Position numbers and translations under genes: made by a program. The notes beneath the pieces are model-generated. The model ran no database searches. It worked only from the letters and a program-made list of their open reading frames with translations, and was not told the origin of the DNA. A stretch of DNA of 64,000 bases from an uncultured Collinsella sp. (GTDB lineage: Bacteria; Actinomycetota; Coriobacteriia; Coriobacteriales; Coriobacteriaceae): positions 1-64,000 of the forward strand of contig UQLC01000006.1 in assembly GCA_900541795.1 (NCBI GenBank), written 5' to 3'. This document shows, piece after piece, positions 52,955-60,860 of the stretch (position 1 is its first letter; the number at the start of each line of letters is the position of its first letter).

Positions 52955-53137
52955 GGGGAGTACATGGACTAGTGAGTGGGAGCGTCGCCGCGCCCACCGT
53001 TTGTTTCCAGACTGTGTATCCCTGCGTCGAAGGAGCCGTCTCGCGCGCACGCCATGTTGTCAATGGGTTACAGTATGAACGGCGGCTATATTTCCGCCAA
53101 CGCACGAGAGAGTCGTCAACAAGGAGGATGCACGACG

Positions 53138-53854
53138 ATGCAGCGTGCCAAACAGATATCGGAGTCTATTGAGCTGGGCATCATCTTGGCGCTCGCCGGT
53201 GGCTTTATGGACGTGTATTCGTACATTGGGCGCGACCATGTTTTCGCCAACGCGCAGACGGGCAACATCTTGCTGGTGGGCGTGAGCATCTCGGAGGGCA
53301 ACTGGGCGCTGGCGGGGCGCTATTTCTTCCCCGTGGTGTCGTTTGCCGTGGGCATTATGCTTGCCGACCTGGTGCACGAGCGGTTTGGCAGCGTGATCCA
53401 CTGGCGTCAGGTGACGGTGTTCTTTGAAGCCGTCATCTTGCTGGGCGTGAGCTTTATCCCCGGTGGCGGTTACAACCTGCTCGCCAACTGCCTTACCTCG
53501 TTTGCCTGCGGCATGCAGGTCGAGAGCTTCCGCAAGATCCACGGTCACGGCATCGCTACGACCATGTGCATCGGCAACTTGCGCAACGCGCTGCAAAACG
53601 TGGACGATTACATCATCACCCACAGGCGCGGCTTTTTGGAAAACGGCCTGCTGTACTTTGGCGTGATCTTTACCTTTGTGTTTGGCGCCGTGTTGGGCAA
53701 CTGGTGTATTGAGCGCATGGGCCTGCACGCCATCGTCGTGGCGAGCTTGCTGCTGTTTGTCGCGTTTGCCATCATGTTCATCGACCGCGAGCGCGACTTG
53801 CGCTTACGCTGGAAGGTTGCGGCCGAGGCTTGGAAAGAGGGCTGCCGAAAGTAA
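53138..53854 (+). CDS. DUF1275 (YoaK-like) membrane protein
   Basis: 238 aa from ATG 53138, with AAGGAGG upstream. Six membrane helices; the family start GGFMDVYSYIG, the FANAQTGNILLVGV segment and RNALQNVDDYI are all characteristic. Function is unknown. Related proteins are widespread in bacteria, sometimes proposed as small transporters. It is a single gene with its own terminator. Confidence 0.85.
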   Translation: MQRAKQISESIELGIILALAGGFMDVYSYIGRDHVFANAQTGNILLVGVSISEGNWALAGRYFFPVVSFAVGIMLADLVHERFGSVIHWRQVTVFFEAVILLGVSFIPGGGYNLLANCLTSFACGMQVESFRKIHGHGIATTMCIGNLRNALQNVDDYIITHRRGFLENGLLYFGVIFTFVFGAVLGNWCIERMGLHAIVVASLLLFVAFAIMFIDRERDLRLRWKVAAEAWKEGCRK

Positions 53855-53860
53855 CCGAAT

Positions 53861-53896
53861 GCGGCAAAGGGGCTGTCCCTTTGCCGCAATATTTTT
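53861..53896 (+). terminator. Terminator after the DUF1275 gene
   Basis: GCGGCAAAGGG and CCCTTTGCCGC stem with a short loop containing GCTGT, then ATATTTTT. Confidence 0.85.
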
Positions 53897-53909
53897 CATC
53901 GTCTGTTGA

Positions 53910-53960
53910 AACGCTTTAAATAGTTTGACGTTCTCACGCGTTTTTTGTTTCAAAAGCGTT
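53910..53960. promoter_or_regulatory. Inverted AACGCTTT sites before fucO
   Basis: AACGCTTT at 53910 and AAAGCGTT at 53953 are opposed, and TTGAAACGCTTTAAA resembles LacI-family/cre-type operators. They could mediate sugar or catabolite control of the dehydrogenase gene. Confidence 0.4.
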
Positions 53961-54019
53961 AGGATGGGACTCATAGCGTGGGGCGTAATGGATGCCCCGC
54001 ACACGATGGGAGGCTATCA

Positions 54020-55186
54020 ATGGCTAATCGTTTCGTTCTCAATACCATCTCTTATCATGGTTCCGGCGCCATCAAGGAGATCCCCGGCGAGCTCCAGCGT
54101 CGCGGCTACAAGAAGATCTTCGTCTGCTCCGACCCCGATCTGGTCAAGTTTGGCGTTACCGCTAAGGTGACCGACGAGCTCGACGCCGCCGGCATCGCTT
54201 GGAGCCTCTACTCCGAGATCAAGCCCAACCCCACGATTCAGAACGTCAAGGACGGCGTCGAGGCCTTCAAGGCCGCCGAGGCTGACGCTATCGTGACCAT
54301 CGGTGGCGGCTCCTCCATGGACACCGCCAAGGCCATCGGCATCATCATCAACAACCCCGAGTTCGCCGATGTCCGCAGCCTCGAGGGCGTTGCTCCCACT
54401 AAGAACCACGCCGTGTTCACCATCGCCGTGCCGACGACCGCCGGTACCGCTGCCGAGGTGACCATCAACTACGTCATCACCGACCCCGAGAAGGTCCGCA
54501 AGTTCGTGTGCGTCGACACCAACGACGCCCCCGAGGTCGCCGTCGTCGACCCCGACATGATGGCTTCCATGCCCGCCGGCCTGACCGCCTCCACCGGCAT
54601 GGACGCTCTGACCCACGCCATCGAGGGCTACACCACCAAGGGCGCTTGGGAGCTCTCCGACATGTTCCACTTTGAGGCTATCAAGCTGATCAGCGAGAAC
54701 CTGCGCGACTCCGTCGCCGAGGCCAAGTCCGGCAAGCCCGGCTCCGGCCGCGAGGGCATGGCTCTTGGCCAGTATGTCGCCGGCATGGGCTTCTCCAACG
54801 TTGGCCTGGGCATCGACCATGCCATGGCTCACACCCTGTCCGCTCACTACGACACCCCGCACGGCGTCGCCTGCGCCATGCTGCTGCCGATCGCCATGGA
54901 GTTCAACAAGCCGGTTTGCGCCGAGCGCCTGGCCAAGGTCGCCGTCGCCATGGGCGTTGACACCACGGGCATGAGCACCGACGAGGCCGCCGATGCTGCC
55001 ATCGCCGCCGTCAAGCAGCTTTCCGCCGACGTGAACATCCCGCACGTCTGCGAGGCCATGAAGGCTGACGAAATCGAGGTCCTGGCCAAGGACGCCATGG
55101 CCGACGCCTGCTTCCCGGGCAACCCGCGCGAGGCGACGCTCGACGACGTCATCGAGCTCTTCAAGAAGATCTGCCCGGCTGCCTAA
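54020..55186 (+). CDS. fucO: Iron-containing alcohol dehydrogenase (FucO-like)
   Basis: 388 aa from ATG 54020, with GGGAGG six bases upstream. Group III Fe-dependent dehydrogenase: NAD site GGGSSMDTAK, then GMDALTHAIEGY and GIDHAMAHTLSAHYDTPHG with the iron-binding His residues. Closest in type to lactaldehyde/1,2-propanediol oxidoreductase, which reduces L-lactaldehyde from fucose or rhamnose use, though ethanol or butanol activity is possible. Codon use is strongly biased, implying high expression. A variable-arm palindrome starts 8 bp after its stop. Confidence 0.88.
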   Translation: MANRFVLNTISYHGSGAIKEIPGELQRRGYKKIFVCSDPDLVKFGVTAKVTDELDAAGIAWSLYSEIKPNPTIQNVKDGVEAFKAAEADAIVTIGGGSSMDTAKAIGIIINNPEFADVRSLEGVAPTKNHAVFTIAVPTTAGTAAEVTINYVITDPEKVRKFVCVDTNDAPEVAVVDPDMMASMPAGLTASTGMDALTHAIEGYTTKGAWELSDMFHFEAIKLISENLRDSVAEAKSGKPGSGREGMALGQYVAGMGFSNVGLGIDHAMAHTLSAHYDTPHGVACAMLLPIAMEFNKPVCAERLAKVAVAMGVDTTGMSTDEAADAAIAAVKQLSADVNIPHVCEAMKADEIEVLAKDAMADACFPGNPREATLDDVIELFKKICPAA

Positions 55187-55193
55187 CTTGGTT

Positions 55194-55323
55194 CGGCGGG
55201 CTCCTGCCCGTTAGCCCCACAATCGTCCTCGGACATGTCGGAGGCCCCGCTGCGCACTACGTGCGGCGGGGCCTCCTTCTGTCCTGCGGAAAGATTCTGG
55301 GGCTTACGGGCAGGGGCCCGCCG
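55194..55323. repeat. Variable-arm palindromic element, copy 2
   Basis: Outer arms at 55194-55219 and 55298-55323 are 26 bp with two imperfect pairs. The inner hairpin GGAGGCCCCGC / GCGGGGCCTCC is perfect. The ~70-nt core matches copy 1 (245-313, opposite strand), while the outer arms do not. Inner-stem changes between copies (GGAGCC/GGCTCC against GGAGGC/GCCTCC) are compensatory. No U-run follows. Confidence 0.85.
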
Positions 55324-55441
55324 GCTCGTTATCGTGGCGGGCGCTGCTCTGGGAAGCTCGACGGGTTGTCTCGCTAGGTAAATAATTGTGCGTGGTGGTA
55401 TTGTTGCTGTGGGTTTAATTCGATATGAAAGGGTGACATTG

Positions 55442-56470
55442 GTGTCCCAGATGGATTCTTCGCTTGGTTTTATCACTGACCAGTTGAAGGTGCTGACTTC
55501 TATTGCTTCGCCTACGGGCTATACCCGCGCGGCTACTGATTATCTGATGGAGACCCTGCGCGATATGGGGTTTGGGCCTGAGCGTTCTAATAAGGGTAAC
55601 GTGCTCGTTGAGCTTGGCGGCGAGGGCGAGCCGCTCGTACTGGCGAGCCATGTCGATACCCTAGGCGCCATGGTGCGTTCCATTAAGGACAATGGCCGCC
55701 TGCGCCCCACGACGCTCGGTGGGCATCAGTGGTCTACGGCCGATGGCGAGAACTGCACCGTCTACACGCGCGACGGCAATGTCTACACGGGCGTGGTTCT
55801 TAACACCGAGCCTTCGGCGCACGTGGCCGACGAGCCGGTCAAGACCATCGAGAAGAACATGGAGATCTTGCTCGACGAGAACGTCGACAGCAAGGACGAT
55901 GTGCTCGAGCTGGGTATTCAGACCGGCGACATCATCGCTATGGATCCTCGCACGACGGTGACGGAGAGCGGCTACATTAAGAGCCGCTTCCTGGATGACA
56001 AGCTATCGGCCGCCATTTTGTTGGGCTTGGCGCGTGCCGTCGCCGCTGGCGAGGTGACGCTTTCGCGTAAGGTTTCGCTGCTCTTTACCGTGTACGAGGA
56101 GGTGGGCCACGGCGGCGCCTTCGTGCCGGCCGACACGCGCGAGATGATCAGCGTTGACATGGGCTGCGTGGGCGACGACCTAGGCTGCACCGAGCACATG
56201 GTGTCGATCTGCGCCAAGGATTCGGGCGGTCCGTACAACTACGACCTGGTGACGGCGCTGTCCAATATCGCGCGCGAGCTTGAGCTCGATTACGCTATCG
56301 ACGTGTATCCGCATTACGGTTCGGACGTCGAAGCCACGCTCTCTGCCGGCTACGACATTCGCCATGGTCTGATCGGCCCCGGCGTGTATGCGAGCCACAA
56401 CTACGAGCGTAGCCACATGGACGGCGTGCGCAACACCTTCGAGCTCGTCCGCGCCTACGTACAGCGCTAG
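55442..56470 (+). CDS. M42-family metallopeptidase
   Basis: 342 aa from GTG 55442, with AAAGGG eight bases upstream; ATG 55451 is an alternative. Two-metal aminopeptidase/deblocking enzyme: metal ligands in ASHVDTLG, SRFLDDKLSAA, YEEVGHGG (catalytic Glu), SVDMG and the final ASHNYERSH. An extra segment after the first motif carries a barrel insertion (GGHQWSTADGENCTVYTRDG). Cytoplasmic peptide turnover is the likely role. It is a single gene. Confidence 0.88.
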   Translation: MSQMDSSLGFITDQLKVLTSIASPTGYTRAATDYLMETLRDMGFGPERSNKGNVLVELGGEGEPLVLASHVDTLGAMVRSIKDNGRLRPTTLGGHQWSTADGENCTVYTRDGNVYTGVVLNTEPSAHVADEPVKTIEKNMEILLDENVDSKDDVLELGIQTGDIIAMDPRTTVTESGYIKSRFLDDKLSAAILLGLARAVAAGEVTLSRKVSLLFTVYEEVGHGGAFVPADTREMISVDMGCVGDDLGCTEHMVSICAKDSGGPYNYDLVTALSNIARELELDYAIDVYPHYGSDVEATLSAGYDIRHGLIGPGVYASHNYERSHMDGVRNTFELVRAYVQR

Positions 56471-56523
56471 CGATGCAGCGGCCTCGGCTGATACGGCAGT
56501 ACCGACCGAGGCCGTCCTCTCTA

Positions 56524-56590
56524 AGTTGCGGTGAAATAGGGACTGTTTGGCGGTTTTAAACGCTTAAACAGTCCCTATTTCACCGCAATT
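56524..56590. repeat. AGTTGCGGTGAAATA hairpin, copy 3
   Basis: AGTTGCGGTGAAATAGGG and CCCTATTTCACCGCAATT with AAACGCTT-type loop, between convergent genes. Almost the same arms as 9352 and 23257. Confidence 0.82.
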
Positions 56591-56606
56591 TATGAAGGGG
56601 ATGGGG

Positions 56607-57707
56607 CTACTTAAGTGCGCCGGTCACCGTGCCGCCGCCGAGGACGATGTCGCCGTGGTAGACTACAACGGCCTGGCCGGGGGCGATGGCTCGCTGCGGC
56701 TCGTCAAAAGTCAGCAGCATTTGCCCGTCGGCGCCACGTGTAAGGGTCGCCGCCTGGTCTTTCTGACGGTAGCGGTACTTGGCGCCCACGCGAATGCCGC
56801 CGGCATCGAGCTCTGCCTCCATGCGGTCAGCGGGGGCGCTCCAGATCCAGTCGTTGGCCGTGAGGGCAGCGGCGGTCAGGTCCTCGGCCTCGCCCAGATA
56901 CACAATGTTGTTGGTGGCATCGACGCCCGCTACGTACACGGGATGCGCCATCGCGACGCCCAGGCCCTTGCGCTGGCCGATGGTATAACGCAAGGCGCCG
57001 TTGTGACGTCCGACCACGCTGCCGTCGCGCCATACAATATCGCCCGGCTCGGCGGCATGTCCGCAGCGGCGCTCGATATAGCCCGCGTAGTCGCCGTCCG
57101 CGATAAAGCAGATATCCTCGCTCTCGGCCTTCTTGGCGTTGATGAAGCCCTGCTCGGCGGCAATGCGGCGAACGTCGCGCTCCTTGTCCAGCCCGGCCAG
57201 CGGAAAGATTGTGCGTGCCAGGCGCTCTTGCGTAAGCGAATACAAAAAGTAGCTTTGGTCCTTTTTGGGATCTTCGCCGCGATGTAGCTGCCAGGTGCCG
57301 TCTGTCGCCTGGCTCGTTTTGGCGTAGTGACCTGTGGCGATGTAGTCGCAGCCCATGTCCAGCGCCGCATCGAGCAGCGCGCCAAACTTAATGTGGCGGT
57401 TGCAGATGATGCACGGGTTGGGCGTCAGTCCTTCCTGGTAGGCGTTCACAAAGCGCTCGATAACGCTGCGGTCGAAGGTTTGCTGCAGGTCGAGCACGTG
57501 GTGGGGTATCCCCAGGCGCTCGGCGACGGCCTTTGCATCGGCGATGTCGCGGTCGACTTTGCTCATGCCCGTGGCGGGGTCGGGCACGGGGCAGGTGAGG
57601 CGCATGGTGGCACCGACACATTCGTAGCCCTGACTTTTAAGCAGATAGGCAGTCACGCTGGAATCGACGCCGCCGCTCATGGCGACGAGCACGCGCTTGT
57701 TGTGCAT
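56607..57707 (-). CDS. mnmA: tRNA-specific 2-thiouridylase
   Basis: 366 aa. Adds sulfur at U34 of tRNA for Lys, Glu and Gln. The PP-loop SGGVDSS is at 11-17, the nucleophile Cys102 in CIICNRHIKFG, and the second Cys200 in SEDICF. Length is standard. AAGGAG lies upstream of ATG 57707. cysK, on the same strand upstream, is separated by a terminator. In this context cysteine is the sulfur source, but no desulfurase is in the window. Confidence 0.95.
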   Translation of the reverse strand: MHNKRVLVAMSGGVDSSVTAYLLKSQGYECVGATMRLTCPVPDPATGMSKVDRDIADAKAVAERLGIPHHVLDLQQTFDRSVIERFVNAYQEGLTPNPCIICNRHIKFGALLDAALDMGCDYIATGHYAKTSQATDGTWQLHRGEDPKKDQSYFLYSLTQERLARTIFPLAGLDKERDVRRIAAEQGFINAKKAESEDICFIADGDYAGYIERRCGHAAEPGDIVWRDGSVVGRHNGALRYTIGQRKGLGVAMAHPVYVAGVDATNNIVYLGEAEDLTAAALTANDWIWSAPADRMEAELDAGGIRVGAKYRYRQKDQAATLTRGADGQMLLTFDEPQRAIAPGQAVVVYHGDIVLGGGTVTGALK

Positions 57708-57735
57708 GGGGAGGTTCTCCTTGGTGGCATGTGGC

Positions 57736-57775
57736 CAAAAAAGAAAAGCGGCGCGGGAGGCTGGTTCCGCGCCGC
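57736..57775 (-). terminator. Terminator after cysK
   Basis: On the minus strand GCGGCGCGG and CCGCGCCGC form a stem followed by TTTTCTTTTTT. It separates cysK from mnmA. A TTGCTACAAT extended -10 for mnmA may overlap its start. Confidence 0.85.
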
Positions 57776-57887
57776 AGACATTGTAGCAAGTTCGGACGTC
57801 TCGTGGGACACCCTGATGGGATGGGCTCAGACTGCCGGGAGAGAGGAGACCGGCTCGTCCCTGGGCTCAACCTATGGGCGACGGGCC

Positions 57888-58826
<939 letters not shown>

Positions 58827-58890
58827 GGTGAACCTCCAAAGTGTTCAAATGACTGGATACCGTGTGGTTTTACGGTGTGTGTAGCAGCGA

Positions 58891-58911
58891 AACCCATAAA
58901 CCTTATGGGTT
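58891..58911. promoter_or_regulatory. Probable Rrf2 operator between cysK and regulator
   Basis: AACCCATAA-ACC-TTATGGGTT is a perfect 9-bp inverted repeat, 65 bp before the cysK start. Its position in the divergent promoter region suggests binding by the Rrf2 protein. Confidence 0.65.
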
Positions 58912-59079
58912 GTTCTTTTTGCTGTTGGCAAGCATAGTAGACAGTAAAGCCTAGTAACGCAATAGGAAATAGAAGATTATTACGAGGCGATTAACCAGCT
59001 TGACGGGAATAGGTATTTTCAAAGCCAATTTTTCGGCTAGAATTTCAACGGACTAAAAGACCGAAAGGCAGCACTATAT

Positions 59080-59508
59080 ATGTTGGTTTCTACTAAGGGC
59101 AGGTACGCCCTGCGCGTTATGGTTGACCTGGCCGAGCACCAGGCGGCAGGCCGCATTCCCCTCAAAGAGATCGCCGCGCGTCAGGGGATTTCGGAGAAAT
59201 ATCTGGAGAACATTTTGGCTACGCTCGTCCGCGCCAATATGCTCTCGGGCATGCGCGGCAAGGGCGGCGGCTACGTGCTCACGCGCCCGCCCGAGCAGTA
59301 TACGGTGGGCGAGATCTTGCGCCTGACCGAGGGCAGCCTGGCGCCGGTCGCATGCCTGGACGGCGACTGCAAGGGCTGTTCACGTTCGGATGAGTGCCCC
59401 ACGCTCGACGTGTGGAAGAACCTGGACAAGCTCATCAATGACTACCTCGACGGCGTGACGCTCGATGCACTCGTCGCCCCCAACGAGGGCTACGACTACG
59501 TCATCTAG
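59080..59508 (+). CDS. Rrf2-family transcriptional regulator
   Basis: 142 aa, ATG 59080 with GAAAGG upstream. The winged helix-turn-helix is at 1-65 (STKGRYALRVMVDLAEH, GISEKYLENILATL), followed by GGGYVLTRPPE. Cysteines at 92, 97, 100 and 106 could hold an iron-sulfur cluster, as in IscR. The divergent cysK gene makes a cysteine or iron-sulfur sensing role likely; CymR-type regulators lack such cysteines. Confidence 0.85.
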   Translation: MLVSTKGRYALRVMVDLAEHQAAGRIPLKEIAARQGISEKYLENILATLVRANMLSGMRGKGGGYVLTRPPEQYTVGEILRLTEGSLAPVACLDGDCKGCSRSDECPTLDVWKNLDKLINDYLDGVTLDALVAPNEGYDYVI

Positions 59509-59514
59509 CTCCAC

Positions 59515-59545
59515 CTGCCATTTGGGGACGGGGTGGAAATGGCAG
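59515..59545. repeat. GGGACGGGG-loop hairpin
   Basis: CTGCCATTT and AAATGGCAG frame GGGGACGGGGTGG. It shares the loop with 52924-52954 but not the outer stem. It follows the Rrf2 stop codon. Confidence 0.75.
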
Positions 59546-59576
59546 ATTCTCTCGCCCTTTGAGACTTGGCAAATAA

Positions 59577-59613
59577 GAAGGCCGCCCATTTTTGTGATGG
59601 GCGGCCTTCGTTT
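59577..59613. terminator. Bidirectional terminator
   Basis: A 13-bp stem GAAGGCCGCCCAT and its complement with a TTTTTGTG-type loop, and T-rich flanks, between convergent genes. Confidence 0.82.
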
Positions 59614-59649
59614 TGGGCTGTTGAGATGGGCGCGGCCGGAATGGCCGTT

Positions 59650-60015
59650 TTAGCCCTCGGCGATGCTATCGAGAATGCTGCGCATGATGGACACCAGGAT
59701 GCTGCCCATAAAGGCCGATCCAAAGCTGGCGATGGAGATACCCGCGCCCAGCAGATTGACCGACAGATAGCTGGCCAGCTCGAGCATAAAGCTGTTGACT
59801 ACGAGCTGAAAAATACCAAGCGTGATAATAGTGAGCGGCAGCGAGATGACCGTCAGGAACGGCTTGACGAGCGAGTCGACGATGTTGAGGAACAGTCCCA
59901 CGAAGGCAAAGCAGACCCAGGCGTCGGCCATGCCGAAGGGCTGAATGCCGGGGACGAGAAACGTTGCGATCGCGATGGCGATTGAGGTCAAAAGCCAGTT
60001 GAGCAAAAAGCGCAT
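59650..60015 (-). CDS. Phage-holin family 4-type membrane protein
   Basis: 121 aa from ATG 60015, with AAAGGA upstream. Four short membrane helices, start MRFLLNWLLTSIAIAI, the VDSLVKPFLTVISLPLTIIT region and LGIFQLVVNSFML are typical of the PF04020-type family. Such proteins are not phage-linked in most hosts and have unknown roles. It is a single gene. The last helix ends in a short, acidic tail. Confidence 0.8.
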   Translation of the reverse strand: MRFLLNWLLTSIAIAIATFLVPGIQPFGMADAWVCFAFVGLFLNIVDSLVKPFLTVISLPLTIITLGIFQLVVNSFMLELASYLSVNLLGAGISIASFGSAFMGSILVSIMRSILDSIAEG

Positions 60016-60338
60016 GGTGGGAATCCTTTCTTGCGCATGGCGTGGGGAGGGGGCGTGAGGGGCGCACATCTTTGCAACTCGGGTAGATGCGCGGGCACGG
60101 CCCTGTTTGGGCACCCATTGTTCCAGATATTCGTGGAGCTTGCGTGCGCATTCGGTTTCAAAACGGCGTTCGTCCTAAAAAACGTGCCGCTGGCAGAGAG
60201 TCTTGTCGCTTTAGTTTGGTGGTGTGCTAAACTGCTACGGGCAAAAGCCACAGGCGTTGCCCTATTGCATATTACGGGTGAACGATGCCCGATGTCAGTA
60301 TCAACTTCGATGCCTTTTGGCGGGTTTGGCGGTGATCG
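60016..60338. other. Intergenic region between divergent genes
   Basis: Holds the promoters of the holin-like and YerC-like genes. No clear repeat, RNA or coding sequence is seen; AAACTGCTACGGGC near 60228 might carry a -10-like TGCTACGGG. Confidence 0.35.
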
Positions 60339-60638
60339 ATGAATATCGAGAACATGTTTGACAAGCCTGATGTCAAGCAGCTCGTCCACGCATTTAGCCT
60401 TTTGGACGACGAGAAAGATATCCAAGCGTTTTTGACCGATATCTGCACGCCGCGTGAGATTTGCGATCTATCGCAGCGTCTGCAGGTCGCGCGTTACCTG
60501 GACGAGGGCGAGCCCTATGTCGAGGTTCAGGCGCGTACCGGCGCTTCGTCCACCACGGTGAGCCGTGTATCCAAGGCGCTCAACGGCGAGTACGGTGGCT
60601 ATCGCAAGATCCTCATCAAGCTGGAGGATGGCGAGTAG
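60339..60638 (+). CDS. YerC/YecD-like TrpR-family regulator
   Basis: 99 aa. TrpR-like helical fold: SLLDDEKDIQAFLTDICTPRE, then SQRLQVARYL and ASSTTVSRVSKALN, in which the helix-turn-helix lies. Members of this group are seen beside PcrA/UvrD-type helicases and purine or DNA-repair genes. The ribosome site before ATG 60339 is weak. It precedes the AddB-like gene with a terminator and palindrome between. Confidence 0.85.
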   Translation: MNIENMFDKPDVKQLVHAFSLLDDEKDIQAFLTDICTPREICDLSQRLQVARYLDEGEPYVEVQARTGASSTTVSRVSKALNGEYGGYRKILIKLEDGE

Positions 60639-60664
60639 GCCAGCGGCAAAAACGAATTGTGCAG

Positions 60665-60692
60665 AACCGTCCCTTCGGGGGCGGTTATTTTT
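60665..60692 (+). terminator. Terminator after the YerC-like gene
   Basis: AACCGTCCC and GGGGGCGGTT stem with a TTC loop, then ATTTTT. It overlaps the start of the 33-bp palindrome. Confidence 0.7.
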
Positions 60693-60778
60693 GATCCCTT
60701 GGGGACGGAGGAAAACGGATCACCGGGTTAGACTGACCTCCTCGATGATCCGTTTTCCTCCGTCCCCAAGGGATCAAA
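60690..60778. repeat. 33-bp perfect palindrome (GATCCC-GGGGACGG element)
   Basis: Arms 60690-60722 and 60746-60778 are perfect complements (start TTTGATCCCTTGGGGACGG) around a 23-nt loop. Partial copies are at 2625-2676 and 45198-45230. It precedes the AddB-like gene. Confidence 0.85.
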
Positions 60779-60860
60779 TCTGTTGGCGTGGGGCAAATCT
60801 GTCCGTTTGGGCGGGTAGGATGGATACATTGATTATTGCGAACAGTTTGAGCGGAGGACC

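Noticed and set aside
57776..57887. T-box or other riboswitch between cysK and mnmA
   Set aside because: A CAGGGTGTCCCACGAG stretch on the minus strand resembles a T-box antiterminator core, but there is no stem I or room for it.
59650..60015. Prophage holin
   Set aside because: No phage genes around; the family is common as a lone chromosomal gene.
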